From a methanotrophic endosymbiont of Bathymodiolus puteoserpentis (Logatchev) (GTDB lineage Bacteria > Pseudomonadota > Gammaproteobacteria > Methylococcales > Methylomonadaceae): 64,000 bases of DNA. Position 1 is the stretch's first letter. Each line of letters opens with the position of its first letter. The stretch is taken from assembly GCF_900128525.1 (NCBI RefSeq), contig NZ_FQTQ01000108.1, positions 1-64,000 of the forward strand. The letters are read 5' to 3'. The notes beneath the pieces are model-generated. The model worked only from the letters and a program-made list of their open reading frames with translations, was not told the DNA's origin and made no database searches. Positions 39,820 through 47,904 of this stretch are shown one piece after another. Made by a program: the position numbers and the translations under genes.

Positions 39820-40275
39820 ATGTCCCAAATCTTACGCCGAATCATGCTGCTTATTTCATTTAGCATCACCACAGCCTGTTCAACCCTTGCCGTCGATGTT
39901 CCTTTTGTTTACAAAATAGATATCGACCAAGGCAACGTTATTGATCAATTAATGATCAACCAGTTACGTCCTAATATGACTAAGCGCCAAGTCATTTATG
40001 TTCTAGGCTCTCCACTACTCATCGACCCTTTCACGACAAACCGCTGGGATTATATCTACTCACAACAGCCTGGGCACGAAGACAGAGTCCAAGAGCGCGT
40101 TGCTTTGTTTTTTAGCGGTGATAATTTAGTCCATATCGAAGGCGATTTAGCACCCGAAGCGAACCCGCCTCCCCCGCCACCTAAAGAAATTACCATAGAT
40201 GCTCCGAAACGCGAGCTGAAAAAGACCTTATACGAAATAATAGTGGGCTTATTTACTTTTGGAGACGATTCATAA
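39820..40275 (+). CDS. bamE: Outer membrane protein assembly factor BamE
   Basis: Lipoprotein subunit of the Bam beta-barrel assembly machine. The 151-residue protein has a lipoprotein signal with a lipobox near Cys20 (SFSITTACS). The BamE core follows: [39 protein letters not shown] and [16 protein letters not shown] Pro-rich linker follows, and the C-terminal tail is longer than usual. Confidence 0.94.
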   Translation: MSQILRRIMLLISFSITTACSTLAVDVPFVYKIDIDQGNVIDQLMINQLRPNMTKRQVIYVLGSPLLIDPFTTNRWDYIYSQQPGHEDRVQERVALFFSGDNLVHIEGDLAPEANPPPPPPKEITIDAPKRELKKTLYEIIVGLFTFGDDS

Positions 40276-40328
40276 CTCAAAAACACTGCGTTATATCGTT
40301 TTTATATCAGTAATAAAGGATTGCTACA

Positions 40329-40604
40329 CTAGCGCCCTTGCTGTATGGCTCGTTGCCTGCGCGCATCCATCGGATTAAGTGCTAAATTACGATAAATTTC
40401 AACACGATCATTTTCTTGTAACAACTGATTAAGTGAACAAATTTGGCTAAAAATACCCACCTTATTTTTAGCCAAATCTATCTCAGGAAAGTAACTGACT
40501 ATGTCTGATAAAACGATCGCCTGCTCAACGGTACAACTCACTGCCACCTCAACGGTTAAAATTAACTGTTTCTCAGGCGTCGCATAAGCGACTTCAACCT
40601 CCAT
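40329..40604 (-). CDS. rnfH: RnfH family protein (RatB)
   Basis: A 91-residue ubiquitin-fold protein of the RnfH/RatB family: MEVEVAYATPEKQLILTVEV, then VGIFSQICSLNQLLQENDRV and EIYRNLALNPMDARRQRA. Function is unknown. It usually pairs with ratA next to smpB, as here. It lies about 75 bases after ratA. Confidence 0.93.
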   Translation of the reverse strand: MEVEVAYATPEKQLILTVEVAVSCTVEQAIVLSDIVSYFPEIDLAKNKVGIFSQICSLNQLLQENDRVEIYRNLALNPMDARRQRAIQQGR

Positions 40605-40680
40605 ATCTAAGATAAGCCCCGTAATAAGTTAAAAACAATCCGTTATACCTTTTTCTATGTTGCAAAGTAGGCTTACTATA

Positions 40681-41115
40681 CTAAGTATATATCTGCTTTG
40701 CGCGCTCAGTAAACGAAGTCACCATGGTATTACAAATTTGATTAAAGACAGCACCAAATGCAAAATTAGCTAACACCCCATTCATTTCAAACTCTAAGTC
40801 CAAAGAAATCTTACTTGCATCTTCACGTAGTGGCATAAAGCTCCATACACCATCTAATGATGAAAAAGGACCGTGTAATAAAGAGATAGTAATACGCAGT
40901 TCACTTTCATCGTTAATATTGCGCGTCGCAAAAGCATGTTTAAACCCTGCTTTAGCAATTTGCAACTCTGCCTCAACAATATTACCTTCCCGGCTAATAA
41001 TCCTACTACCCGTGCACCAGGGCAAAAATTCAGGATAAGACTCTATATCTGCAACCAAAGCAAACATCTGCTGTGCCGAAAATTTAACTAATGCGCTTTT
41101 TTCAACGATTGCCAT
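40681..41115 (-). CDS. ratA: RatA family START-like protein
   Basis: The 144-residue coenzyme Q-binding/START-like protein has VEKSALVKFSAQQMFALVAD and IESYPEFLPWCTGSRI. In E. coli RatA was described as a ribosome-association inhibitor. Eukaryotic Coq10 is a relative that binds ubiquinone, so either role is possible. The ATG overlaps the transporter stop by one base (TAATG). Confidence 0.92.
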   Translation of the reverse strand: MAIVEKSALVKFSAQQMFALVADIESYPEFLPWCTGSRIISREGNIVEAELQIAKAGFKHAFATRNINDESELRITISLLHGPFSSLDGVWSFMPLREDASKISLDLEFEMNGVLANFAFGAVFNQICNTMVTSFTERAKQIYT

Positions 41116-42446
41116 TAGCCAAACACCCCTAATACATGTAAAAACACCAAGAAAACAGCCACAGGTGTCACATAGCTAACTAAAAACTTCCAAGCTGTAT
41201 ATTCTATTTCATTATCCAAAGCTAGCTCAGCTTGAGTATGTTTTTGCAACATCACCCGTCCAGCAAATAAGGCAATACCTAAGCCCCCTAACGGTAACAT
41301 GAGGTTCGCTGTTAAATAATCTATCTTCTCAAAAAAACTTTCAGAAAATACCGTACCTAAACCTAAGGCCCACGTACCTACCCCCATATAAATACTGGCT
41401 TGTTTACGATCTACATCATAATTTTCAACAACCCAAGCAACAGCCGGTTCAATTAATGAAATCGCCGAAGAGATCGCCGCAAAGACCAACAAAACAAAAA
41501 ATAACACCCCAAATAACCAGCCGCCAGTCATATTGCCAAAAGCAATCGGTAAAGTTTGAAAGATTAACCCAGGGCCTGCGCTCGCCTCTAAACCATTAGC
41601 AAACACAATAGGAAAAATCGCAACACCAGCCAACAAAGCAACCAGGGTATCGGCTCCGGCAATAAGAATAGAGGTTTTAGCAATAGAAATGCCTTTAGGT
41701 AAGTAGGAACCATAGACCATAATCGCCCCCATGCCTAAACTCAAAGTAAAAAATGCATGCCCCATGGCAGTCAGTACGCCATCCCCCGTCATTTTACTAA
41801 AATCAGGTTTAAATAAAAATTCTAAACCTTGCATATAAGCCCCTGTCGTCATTGCATAAGCCACTAACAATATCAGCAAAACAAACAAGCTTGGCATTAA
41901 AAGGCGTACAGCCTTTTCTAACCCACCTTGCACACCACGAGCAACCACCGACATAGTGGCCACCATAAAGACCGTATGCCAGAAAATCTGTTGTCCTGGG
42001 CTCGCTTGTAAATCACTAAAAAGGCCACTTATTTGTGCTGCGCTCTCACCCGAAAAACTCCCCGTAAATGCCTTAACAACATAAGCCAGTGCCCAACCTG
42101 CAATAACACTGTAATAAGACAAAATTAGAAATCCAGCGATCACACCCAGCCAGCCTAAATAATGCCAATTTTTATGAGCTCCCGCCTCTTCAGTTAAAGT
42201 TTCCAAAGCATTAATCGGGCATTGACGCGCGCGCCGTCCCATCATCGTTTCAGCAATCATAATAGGGATGCCGATAACAGCCACACATAATAAATAGACA
42301 ATAACAAAAGCCCCCCCCCCATTTTCACCGGTAATATAAGGGAACTTCCAGATATTACCCAAGCCCACTGCAGAACCTGTTGCCGCTAAGATAAATGCGA
42401 AACGTGAAGACCACTCTCCATGTATAGATTTCTTTGTACCAGTCAT
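41115..42446 (-). CDS. Sodium-dependent SNF-family transporter
   Basis: A 443-residue LeuT-fold symporter with about eleven to twelve helices. The first helix contains the sodium and substrate region FILAATGSAVGLGNIWKFPY, followed by ENGGGAFVIVYLLCVAVIG. The substrate, probably an amino acid or amine, cannot be read from sequence. The ENGGGAF region is encoded by a run of ten G on the coding strand (42311-42320). It is placed between smpB (divergent) and ratA, and is probably co-transcribed with ratA. Confidence 0.93.
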   Translation of the reverse strand: MTGTKKSIHGEWSSRFAFILAATGSAVGLGNIWKFPYITGENGGGAFVIVYLLCVAVIGIPIMIAETMMGRRARQCPINALETLTEEAGAHKNWHYLGWLGVIAGFLILSYYSVIAGWALAYVVKAFTGSFSGESAAQISGLFSDLQASPGQQIFWHTVFMVATMSVVARGVQGGLEKAVRLLMPSLFVLLILLVAYAMTTGAYMQGLEFLFKPDFSKMTGDGVLTAMGHAFFTLSLGMGAIMVYGSYLPKGISIAKTSILIAGADTLVALLAGVAIFPIVFANGLEASAGPGLIFQTLPIAFGNMTGGWLFGVLFFVLLVFAAISSAISLIEPAVAWVVENYDVDRKQASIYMGVGTWALGLGTVFSESFFEKIDYLTANLMLPLGGLGIALFAGRVMLQKHTQAELALDNEIEYTAWKFLVSYVTPVAVFLVFLHVLGVFG

Positions 42447-42626
42447 TAAACTACCTACGCGTTTGAAAATTGAGTTTTTATCAGTAAATAAAGTAAAATA
42501 CTGATATGTTCATTCTTAAGCAGGCTAATTACCCAATGTTTAAAATGGCATAAACACAAATAACGCCTAAATTATCCGTGTAGAGTATACCCTTTACCAT
42601 CGTTTAAAAACAGATTTGGACACCTA

Positions 42627-43109
42627 ATGGCTGGAAAATCATCCAAGAAAAAAAAACAAACCGATAATATTATCGCCAAAAACCGCTATGTTGCACATGA
42701 ATTTTTTATAGAAGAACGCTTTGAAGCGGGTTTAGTCTTAGAAGGCTGGGAAGTAAAAAGCCTACGCGCTGGTAGAGTGCAACTAAAAGAAAGCTATGTC
42801 TTTATAAAAAATGGCGAAGTCTGGATATCTGGCATGCATATCTCTGCACTCAATAGCGCATCAACCCACGTCACACCTTATGCAACTCGAGTACGTAAAT
42901 TACTGTTAAAACGCCAAGAGATTAACAAACTTATCGGCAGTGTAGAACGCAAAGGCTTTACTTTAGTACCCACCTTTATGTATTGGAAAAATAGCCGTGC
43001 CAAATTAGAAATTGGCTTAGCCAAAGGTAAAAAGCTACACGATAAACGCGCCACAGAAAAAGACCGTGATTGGCAGCGAGAAAAAGCACGTAATTTAAAA
43101 CTTAATTAA
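42627..43109 (+). CDS. smpB: SsrA-binding protein SmpB
   Basis: Binds tmRNA and delivers it to stalled ribosomes. The 160-residue protein has [40 protein letters not shown] and the basic tail [18 protein letters not shown]. No tmRNA gene is visible next to it. Confidence 0.96.
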   Translation: MAGKSSKKKKQTDNIIAKNRYVAHEFFIEERFEAGLVLEGWEVKSLRAGRVQLKESYVFIKNGEVWISGMHISALNSASTHVTPYATRVRKLLLKRQEINKLIGSVERKGFTLVPTFMYWKNSRAKLEIGLAKGKKLHDKRATEKDRDWQREKARNLKLN

Positions 43110-43121
43110 TTCAAACCCACA

Positions 43122-43688
43122 ATGACAACTCACCCCAATTTACTTAATAGCCATAATAGCCTACTTTTAATCGTTGATATTCAAGACAAATTAACAGGGG
43201 CAATGCCTGAAGGCAATGCTGAAGATATGTTAGAAAACAGCACACGATTAATTGAGGCGGCTAATTTACTGAATGTACCAATCATTATCACCGAACAATA
43301 CCCAAAAGGCTTAGGAGCAACAGTAGCAAGCCTCCGTGAAAAATTAAAGGAAAACACAGCACATTTTGAAAAAACGGGATTTTCTTGTTTAGCCGCGGAT
43401 AATTTTTCAGCCACACTAGAAAAAAAGGCACGTAAACAAATTATCATTGTCGGCCAAGAAACGCATGTCTGCATCTTACAAACAGCACTAGAGCTTATGC
43501 AGCAAGGCTATCAAGTCCATATCGTTGAAGATGCCGTCTGTTCACGTAAAGCAGAAAATAAATTTTATGCCTTACAACGTCTACAAGCACAAGGCGCAAC
43601 CATTAGTAACTTTGAATCTGTACTATTCGAATGGCTTAAAACTTCGCAACATGAACACTTTCCAGCCATAGCAGCGCTACTACGCTAA
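43122..43688 (+). CDS. Isochorismatase-family cysteine hydrolase
   Basis: The 188-residue protein has the catalytic Asp in SLLLIVDIQDKLTGAM and the catalytic Cys in IIVGQETHVCILQTALEL, with a Lys expected between them (near FEKTGFSC). It is like the YcaC group. The substrate is unknown. It starts 12 bases after smpB on the same strand. Confidence 0.9.
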   Translation: MTTHPNLLNSHNSLLLIVDIQDKLTGAMPEGNAEDMLENSTRLIEAANLLNVPIIITEQYPKGLGATVASLREKLKENTAHFEKTGFSCLAADNFSATLEKKARKQIIIVGQETHVCILQTALELMQQGYQVHIVEDAVCSRKAENKFYALQRLQAQGATISNFESVLFEWLKTSQHEHFPAIAALLR

Positions 43689-43707
43689 AGCAATTTAGTC
43701 CCATAAA

Positions 43708-43757
43708 GATGTGCTGATAATATCACGTAAACGATGCGCTTCGTTCCTCAGCACATC
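43708..43757. repeat. Palindromic repeat, family GATGCGCTTCGTTCCTCAGC (copy 1)
   Basis: GATGTGCTGA and TCAGCACATC close an outer stem. Inside is the core GATGCGCTTCGTTCCTCAGC, also found at 50008-50080 and 55420-55465. The HopJ frame would extend through this element if read from its first ATG, so that extension is rejected. Confidence 0.85.
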
Positions 43758-43781
43758 CTACCTCCATTAAAAAACAAAAAT

Positions 43782-44135
43782 ATGCCTTTAAATACATTTC
43801 TAACAAAAATAAAATCTCAGCAAAAAGTCAGCTTCGATGACACCATGGCAATCATTAACCAACATTACCAATACACACCGACCACCTTTAATAACGGTTT
43901 AGGGGACAATACCGTGATTAATGAAGCAGGAACCAATGAAGGCTCATGCAAAATATTTGCTTTTGCCCAACTTAACCAGCTTAACCCAGAGCAAACCTTA
44001 AATTTATTCGGTGATTTTTATCAAGACGTACTCAACGATCCCGAGGGTAACAGCCACCAGAATATTAGAAATTTTATGCAGTTTGCTTGGGAAGGTATAA
44101 AATTTAACACACCCAACACCTTAAAGCCCAAATAA
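43782..44135 (+). CDS. HopJ type III effector family protein
   Basis: A 117-residue protein whose core (MPLNTFLTKIKSQQKVSFDD, then YQYTPTTFNNGLGDNTVINE and GSCKIFAFAQLNQLN) matches the HopJ family. Despite the name, it is common in free-living bacteria without type III secretion, and its role is unknown. No secretion genes are nearby. The ATG at 43782 is chosen because upstream codons lie in a palindromic repeat. Confidence 0.85.
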   Translation: MPLNTFLTKIKSQQKVSFDDTMAIINQHYQYTPTTFNNGLGDNTVINEAGTNEGSCKIFAFAQLNQLNPEQTLNLFGDFYQDVLNDPEGNSHQNIRNFMQFAWEGIKFNTPNTLKPK

Positions 44136-44151
44136 TATCTCACCAACTCAT

Positions 44152-44214
44152 TGGGGCGCAGTGCTTTAGCCTGCTTTCATAGCTGAAAATAGCAGGCTAA
44201 AGCACTGCGCCCCA
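44152..44214. repeat. Palindromic repeat, family GGGGCGCAG..CTTTAGCCTGC (pair 1)
   Basis: TGGGGCGCAGTGCTTTAGCC and its exact complement GGCTAAAGCACTGCGCCCCA, with further pairing of TGCT and AGCA, flank a short loop. The stem is about 24 bp and perfect. The same unit recurs in opposite arrangement at 45991-46050. Confidence 0.9.
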
Positions 44215-44245
44215 TATTCCACCTTAAAGATATAGCCCCCTACCC

Positions 44246-45295
44246 ATGCCCCAACAAGTAGACTACCTCATTATTGGTCAAGGACTAGCAGGTAGCCTAC
44301 TCAGCTGGGAGCTACTCCAACACGGTTGCAGCATTCACCTGATCGACAACCAGCAAGAAAACGCCTCACAAATTGCCGCTGGGTTAATCAACCCAGTAAC
44401 AGGCATGCGCTTAGTCAAAAATAATCATATCGACACCCTATTACCCTGCGCAAAAAAAACATACCAAACCTTAAGCCAGTTTTTCCAAACAGATTTTTAT
44501 ATAGAAAAAAGCATGTTACGGATTATCCGTAACGAAAAAGAAAATCTAAGTTACCAAAAACGCTGTCATGATCCAAGCTACCTTGATTACCTAGAGCCTC
44601 ATCTAGTACAAGCACCCCGCTCAATTCATGCACCACTGGGGTTAATTCAACAAAAGCAAACAGGGTATTTACTCACACACAAGCTATTAAGCCATCTAAA
44701 AAACTATTTTCAAGCATTGCAGTGCTATCAAGCCTGCCAGTTTGATTACCAAAACTTACAACTTAACGACACAATAACCTGGCAAGGTATAAGCGCACAA
44801 AAAATCATCTTTTGTGAAGGTTATCAAGCCATTAACAACCCATGGTTTAGCTACCTTCCCTTTCAGCTCGCCAAAGGTGAAATACTGACCATGCGCACAG
44901 AACAAAGGCTTATTCCTCAAATGCTCAATTATGGACACTGGTTTATACCACTCGATGCCCATCAATTTCGCACGGGAGCCAGCTTTGAGCATAATCACTT
45001 AGATACGAAAACAACTCTCAAGGCACAAGCACAAATATTAGCCACTCTCAGCCAAACCTACCCTGCGCTTAGCTCTGCCAGCGTAGAAAAACAACAAGCC
45101 AATATACGCCCAACCACCTTAGATAAAGCCCCTTTTATAGGTCTACACCCAAAACATCAGAATCTCGCTATTTTTAATGGTTTCGGAGCCAAAGGCAGCC
45201 TACAAATCCCTTATTACAGCCAGCATTTTCTACAGCATTTACTAAACCAAACGCCACTGGAAGAGCGAGTAAATTGCCTGCGTTATGATCAATAA
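44246..45295 (+). CDS. FAD-dependent oxidoreductase (DAO family)
   Basis: The 349-residue protein begins with a Rossmann dinucleotide-binding motif (VDYLIIGQGLAGSLLSWELL) and has IAAGLINPVTGMRLVK. It ends with PTTLDKAPFIGLHPKHQNLA and IFNGFGAKGSLQIPYYSQHF, the C-terminal FAD contact of the glycine oxidase/DAO and MnmC-C group. The substrate is unknown. It stands alone between repeats. Confidence 0.85.
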   Translation: MPQQVDYLIIGQGLAGSLLSWELLQHGCSIHLIDNQQENASQIAAGLINPVTGMRLVKNNHIDTLLPCAKKTYQTLSQFFQTDFYIEKSMLRIIRNEKENLSYQKRCHDPSYLDYLEPHLVQAPRSIHAPLGLIQQKQTGYLLTHKLLSHLKNYFQALQCYQACQFDYQNLQLNDTITWQGISAQKIIFCEGYQAINNPWFSYLPFQLAKGEILTMRTEQRLIPQMLNYGHWFIPLDAHQFRTGASFEHNHLDTKTTLKAQAQILATLSQTYPALSSASVEKQQANIRPTTLDKAPFIGLHPKHQNLAIFNGFGAKGSLQIPYYSQHFLQHLLNQTPLEERVNCLRYDQ

Positions 45296-45342
45296 AAATT
45301 GAGGATAAAATAAAACCCGAAACGGGACAAAAAGACAAGTAC

Positions 45343-45398
45343 TGTAGGGTACGCATTGCGTACCTTTCGGTTGATAAGGTATGGGTGCATACCCTACA
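45343..45398. repeat. Palindromic repeat TGTAGGGTACGCA type
   Basis: TGTAGGGTACGCA and TGCATACCCTACA are inverted around GCGTACC...GGTATGGG. It has the same GTAGGGT head and CGCATTGCG inner stem seen in short repeats of related genomes. Only one copy was found in the window. Confidence 0.75.
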
Positions 45399-45543
45399 TA
45401 AATATAGTCTTAAGTAGAGTCAAATAAACATAGCAGGTTCAACCCGATGAATTATAAGCTCACAAGAAAAGCCCTTTCCGTTAGTTATTTTTTAATGAGG
45501 CGACGGAAACGAGAAATTAAACTAACTGCTTTCTTGATTCGCC

Positions 45544-45885
45544 TTATTGCAAATATGTCACCACAAAAAGCGCACAAGAGACCGTAATCCCTAACGACCA
45601 AAACATAAAGCGGTCAAGGCGACGATTCATCTCAGTGAAACGCTTATCCGATTCCAATGACATTTGTTCAAAACGCTTATCCACTTGCTCAAAACGTTTC
45701 TCCATCTGCTTAAAGCCCTCTTGCATCAACTCACGCTGATGCTTTAGCTCTTCTTCCACCCGAATAGTACGCTCACGCAAATCAATTTCATAGCGCACAT
45801 TCGCATTTTTAAATTCAGGCGTATTATTGATCGTCTGTAGCACAATCGCCTGAATTTGTTCAACATCCTCTTTTGCTAGTGCCAT
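45544..45885 (-). CDS. Coiled-coil protein with C-terminal membrane anchor (paralogue 1)
   Basis: A 113-residue protein with MALAKEDVEQIQAIVLQT, NANVRYEIDLRERTIRVEEE and a heptad-like coil (MEKRFEQVDKRFEQMSLESD). It ends in one membrane helix (MFWSLGITVSCALFVVTYL). Its N-terminal 75 residues are closely similar to the protein at 47891-48454, so the two are paralogues. The general layout resembles DUF1640-like proteins. Function is unknown. Confidence 0.7.
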   Translation of the reverse strand: MALAKEDVEQIQAIVLQTINNTPEFKNANVRYEIDLRERTIRVEEELKHQRELMQEGFKQMEKRFEQVDKRFEQMSLESDKRFTEMNRRLDRFMFWSLGITVSCALFVVTYLQ

Positions 45886-45990
45886 GATATAGACCTATTT
45901 TTCCAGTGTAATAAAAAAATTATAGCATGCTTCAGCTAAGCGCAATGCGGGCCACCAATTTAAGACGGGACAATTTAACTACTCTGTTAA

Positions 45991-46050
45991 GCAGGCTAAA
46001 GACCTGCGCCCCAGTCTTGGAATAACACGGGGCGCAGGTCTTTAGCCTGC
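45991..46050. repeat. Palindromic repeat, family GGGGCGCAG..CTTTAGCCTGC (pair 2)
   Basis: GCAGGCTAAAGACCTGCGCC and GGCGCAGGTCTTTAGCCTGC face each other with the heads inward, the opposite order from the pair at 44152-44214. The two pairs share the unit but differ at two central bases in a compensated way. Confidence 0.9.
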
Positions 46051-46216
46051 TGATAATTTATGTCTCGCCTTTGATACATTATGCCTGAACCCTTTGGTGA
46101 TGATATTTTAATATTACTTGCCTTTCAAGCTGGCTGACCCCTTGATACATTTAAAAGAAAAAGGCTTAACTTAGTGGCAGTGGCCTAGAACGGTGGGAAT
46201 GAGAAATTTTCAATAA

Positions 46217-46254
46217 GCAAAAAAAAGCCCCAACATCGCTGTTGAGGCTTTCTT
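46217..46254 (-). terminator. Terminator of pilA
   Basis: On the minus strand, AAAGCCTCAACA, a short loop and TGTTGGGGCTTT form a stem followed by eight T. It lies about 70 bases after the pilA stop. Confidence 0.85.
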
Positions 46255-46320
46255 ATCAATCATCAGGTCAGCTCACATCAAGCTGGCTGACCCCTTAATT
46301 TATTTAAATTTATTTACAAC

Positions 46321-46761
46321 TTATGCACCAGTGCAACCTTTAGGAACATATTTTTTTGCCGCTGTAGAGGCACAAGCCCAAGAAATATTTCCTCCATTAT
46401 CAGTAGGAGTGTAAGTTACAGTTTTTCCATCAGGATCTCCTGACTTAATTCCAGTCAATGTATATTCAATGACACCATTTGCTTTAAGGTCAACCTTGCT
46501 TATATAATTGCTGTCGGCAAGTTGAGTTTGCCCATAAGTACTACCATCGGTTTCTGCTGTTGGCCAGCTTCCTTCTATCTGAAGATGCTCTGATATGCGA
46601 GCTTTATCGCCACTAGCTAACGTCATAATTTCAGACATTTTTGCCCTAGCAATATAATCCTGATAAGCAGGAATAGCAATACTTGCCAAAATACCAATAA
46701 TCGCCACTACGATCATTAATTCGATAAGGGTAAAACCTTGTTGTGATTTTTGCATATTCAT
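46321..46761 (-). CDS. pilA: Type IV major pilin
   Basis: Structural pilin. The 146-residue precursor has a short leader ending in Gly, then [20 protein letters not shown] with the conserved Phe1 and Glu5 of mature pilins. A C-terminal pair of Cys (ISWACAST and KGCTGA) forms the expected disulfide loop. AAGGAA lies about 8 bases upstream of the ATG. A sigma-54-like promoter precedes it. ComEC and FimV in the window fit a type IV pilus that could serve DNA uptake or motility. Confidence 0.94.
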   Translation of the reverse strand: MNMQKSQQGFTLIELMIVVAIIGILASIAIPAYQDYIARAKMSEIMTLASGDKARISEHLQIEGSWPTAETDGSTYGQTQLADSNYISKVDLKANGVIEYTLTGIKSGDPDGKTVTYTPTDNGGNISWACASTAAKKYVPKGCTGA

Positions 46762-46817
46762 AATATTTTTCCTTTCAGTTAAAAAAATAGAATTGAGTTA
46801 GTCTCGTATTAGTTAAA

Positions 46818-46834
46818 GCATGTTCTATGCCAAA
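46818..46834 (-). promoter_or_regulatory. Sigma-54-type promoter of pilA
   Basis: On the minus strand, TGGCAT, five bases, ATGC stands at the -24/-12 spacing of sigma-54 promoters (consensus TGGCAC-N5-TTGC). It lies about 57 bases before the pilA start. In other Gammaproteobacteria pilA is transcribed by sigma-54 with PilR. Neither rpoN nor pilRS is in the window. Confidence 0.72.
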
Positions 46835-47134
46835 AATAATTAAGATATGCATTTTGCGTTTGTTAGGTCATTAATGCGCTGAGATTTAAAATATAGACCC
46901 GCTTCGATTGTTACCCTAAAAATATCATAAGCAATTGTTTTTAATTGATTAATATCCTTATCATTTCATCAACTATTTCGGGAAATACAGCCCTCGCGTA
47001 CCCCGCTCCCTTTTTTCTAGGTGGTTTGTTTGTTTGCTACCCATCAATAAAGTAAGTGTAGATTAATACTTAAACACCTACACTAAGGCGTCTTAATATG
47101 ACAAAAAATGTCACTATTAACCTTACTAATACCA

Positions 47135-47183
47135 AATCAAAGGGGTCAGACTCGATTGAAAGAATTCTTTTAGCTGCCCATTC
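47135..47183 (+). repeat. Direct repeat flanking the MazEF-like module, left copy
   Basis: AATCAAAGGGGTCAG, ACTCGATTGAAAGAATTC and AGCTGCCCATTC recur at 47852-47904 with only a few differences, in the same orientation. A shorter relative (ATCAATGGGGTTACACTCGA) occurs near 48486. The right copy ends inside the stop region of the coiled-coil gene. Confidence 0.82.
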
Positions 47184-47202
47184 GCGGCTTATTGCACGAT
47201 TG

Positions 47203-47262
47203 TTGTAAGTCATGCTGTATCAGAATACAATAGGTATTACTTTAAAGGTAAAAAAGGTAATA
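47203..47262 (+). promoter_or_regulatory. Promoter and possible operator of the MazEF-like module
   Basis: TTGTAA (47203-47208) and TACAAT (47226-47231) are 17 bases apart, a good sigma-70 promoter. Downstream, TATTAC (47235-47240) and GTAATA (47257-47262) are inverted and could bind the ribbon-helix-helix antitoxin for autoregulation. Confidence 0.65.
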
Positions 47263-47264
47263 TT

Positions 47265-47507
47265 ATGCATACAGTCACTTTAAAAGCAGATAATCAACTT
47301 TATCAACAGATTTCGCAAATGGCAGAAGAACTTCACTTGTCAAAAAGTGAACTGATTCGTAAAGCTTTAGCAGCCTATCAAGAGAATTTATCTAAAAATA
47401 AAATGCAACATGCTTTGCAAAGTGCATCTCTTCAGGTTCGTGGTGCTAATACAATGATAAATAAAGAGCTTGATGAGTTTATCTTTGATGGACTCAGTGA
47501 TGTTTGA
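47265..47507 (+). CDS. Ribbon-helix-helix antitoxin
   Basis: An 80-residue protein with a CopG/Arc-type DNA-binding start: MHTVTLKADNQLYQQISQMA, then EELHLSKSELIRKALAAYQE. The C-terminal 30 residues (ANTMINKELDEFIFDGLSDV) probably neutralise the toxin. AAAGG lies 7 bases before the ATG. Its stop overlaps the toxin start by 8 bases, the usual antitoxin-toxin coupling. Confidence 0.88.
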   Translation: MHTVTLKADNQLYQQISQMAEELHLSKSELIRKALAAYQENLSKNKMQHALQSASLQVRGANTMINKELDEFIFDGLSDV

Positions 47508-47850
47508 ACGCGGTGGTGTTTATTTAGCCAACTTGAATCCTAATAAAGGCAATGAACCTGGCAAAACGCGTCCTGTTATTATTTTTCAGGCGAATGCGCT
47601 AAACGAAGTGGATCATCCCACCGTTATTGTCCTCCCTTTAACAACTCAGCTTATTGATCAAGCTTATCCGCTGCGTTTTCGTCTTTTAGCAAAAGATAAT
47701 TTAGAAAAAGATTCTGATGTTTTATGCGACCAACTCAGAGCGATTAGCTTACATCGTTTACAGTCGACAAAATTACGACAATTGACTTCAGCACAGCTTA
47801 TTGCTATTGAGCAACAGGTTTCACATATTTTAGATTTTTCTCATGTCTGA
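47500..47850 (+). CDS. MazF/PemK-type endoribonuclease toxin
   Basis: A 116-residue toxin that would cleave mRNA. It has the MazF opening FERGGVYLANLNPNKGNEPG, KTRPVIIFQANALNEV and SDVLCDQLRAISLHRL, with the conserved Arg in the KTRP loop. The frame extends upstream but the ATG at 47500 gives the family start. It appears intact. Confidence 0.9.
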   Translation: MFERGGVYLANLNPNKGNEPGKTRPVIIFQANALNEVDHPTVIVLPLTTQLIDQAYPLRFRLLAKDNLEKDSDVLCDQLRAISLHRLQSTKLRQLTSAQLIAIEQQVSHILDFSHV

Positions 47851-47851
47851 G

Positions 47852-47904
47852 AATCAAAGGGGTCAGCAGACTCGATTAAAAGAATTCTTTTTAGCTGCTC
47901 ATTC
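47852..47904 (+). repeat. Direct repeat flanking the MazEF-like module, right copy
   Basis: It matches 47135-47183 closely (AATCAAAGGGGTCAG, then ACTCGATTAAAAGAATTC and AGCTGCTCATTC). It starts one base after the toxin stop and runs into the last codons of the minus-strand coiled-coil gene, so the toxin-antitoxin module is exactly bracketed. Confidence 0.85.

Noticed and set aside
43734-43781. Earlier start for the HopJ-family gene
   Set aside because: The first 16 codons are read from the dispersed palindromic repeat, while the later ATG gives the family N-terminus.
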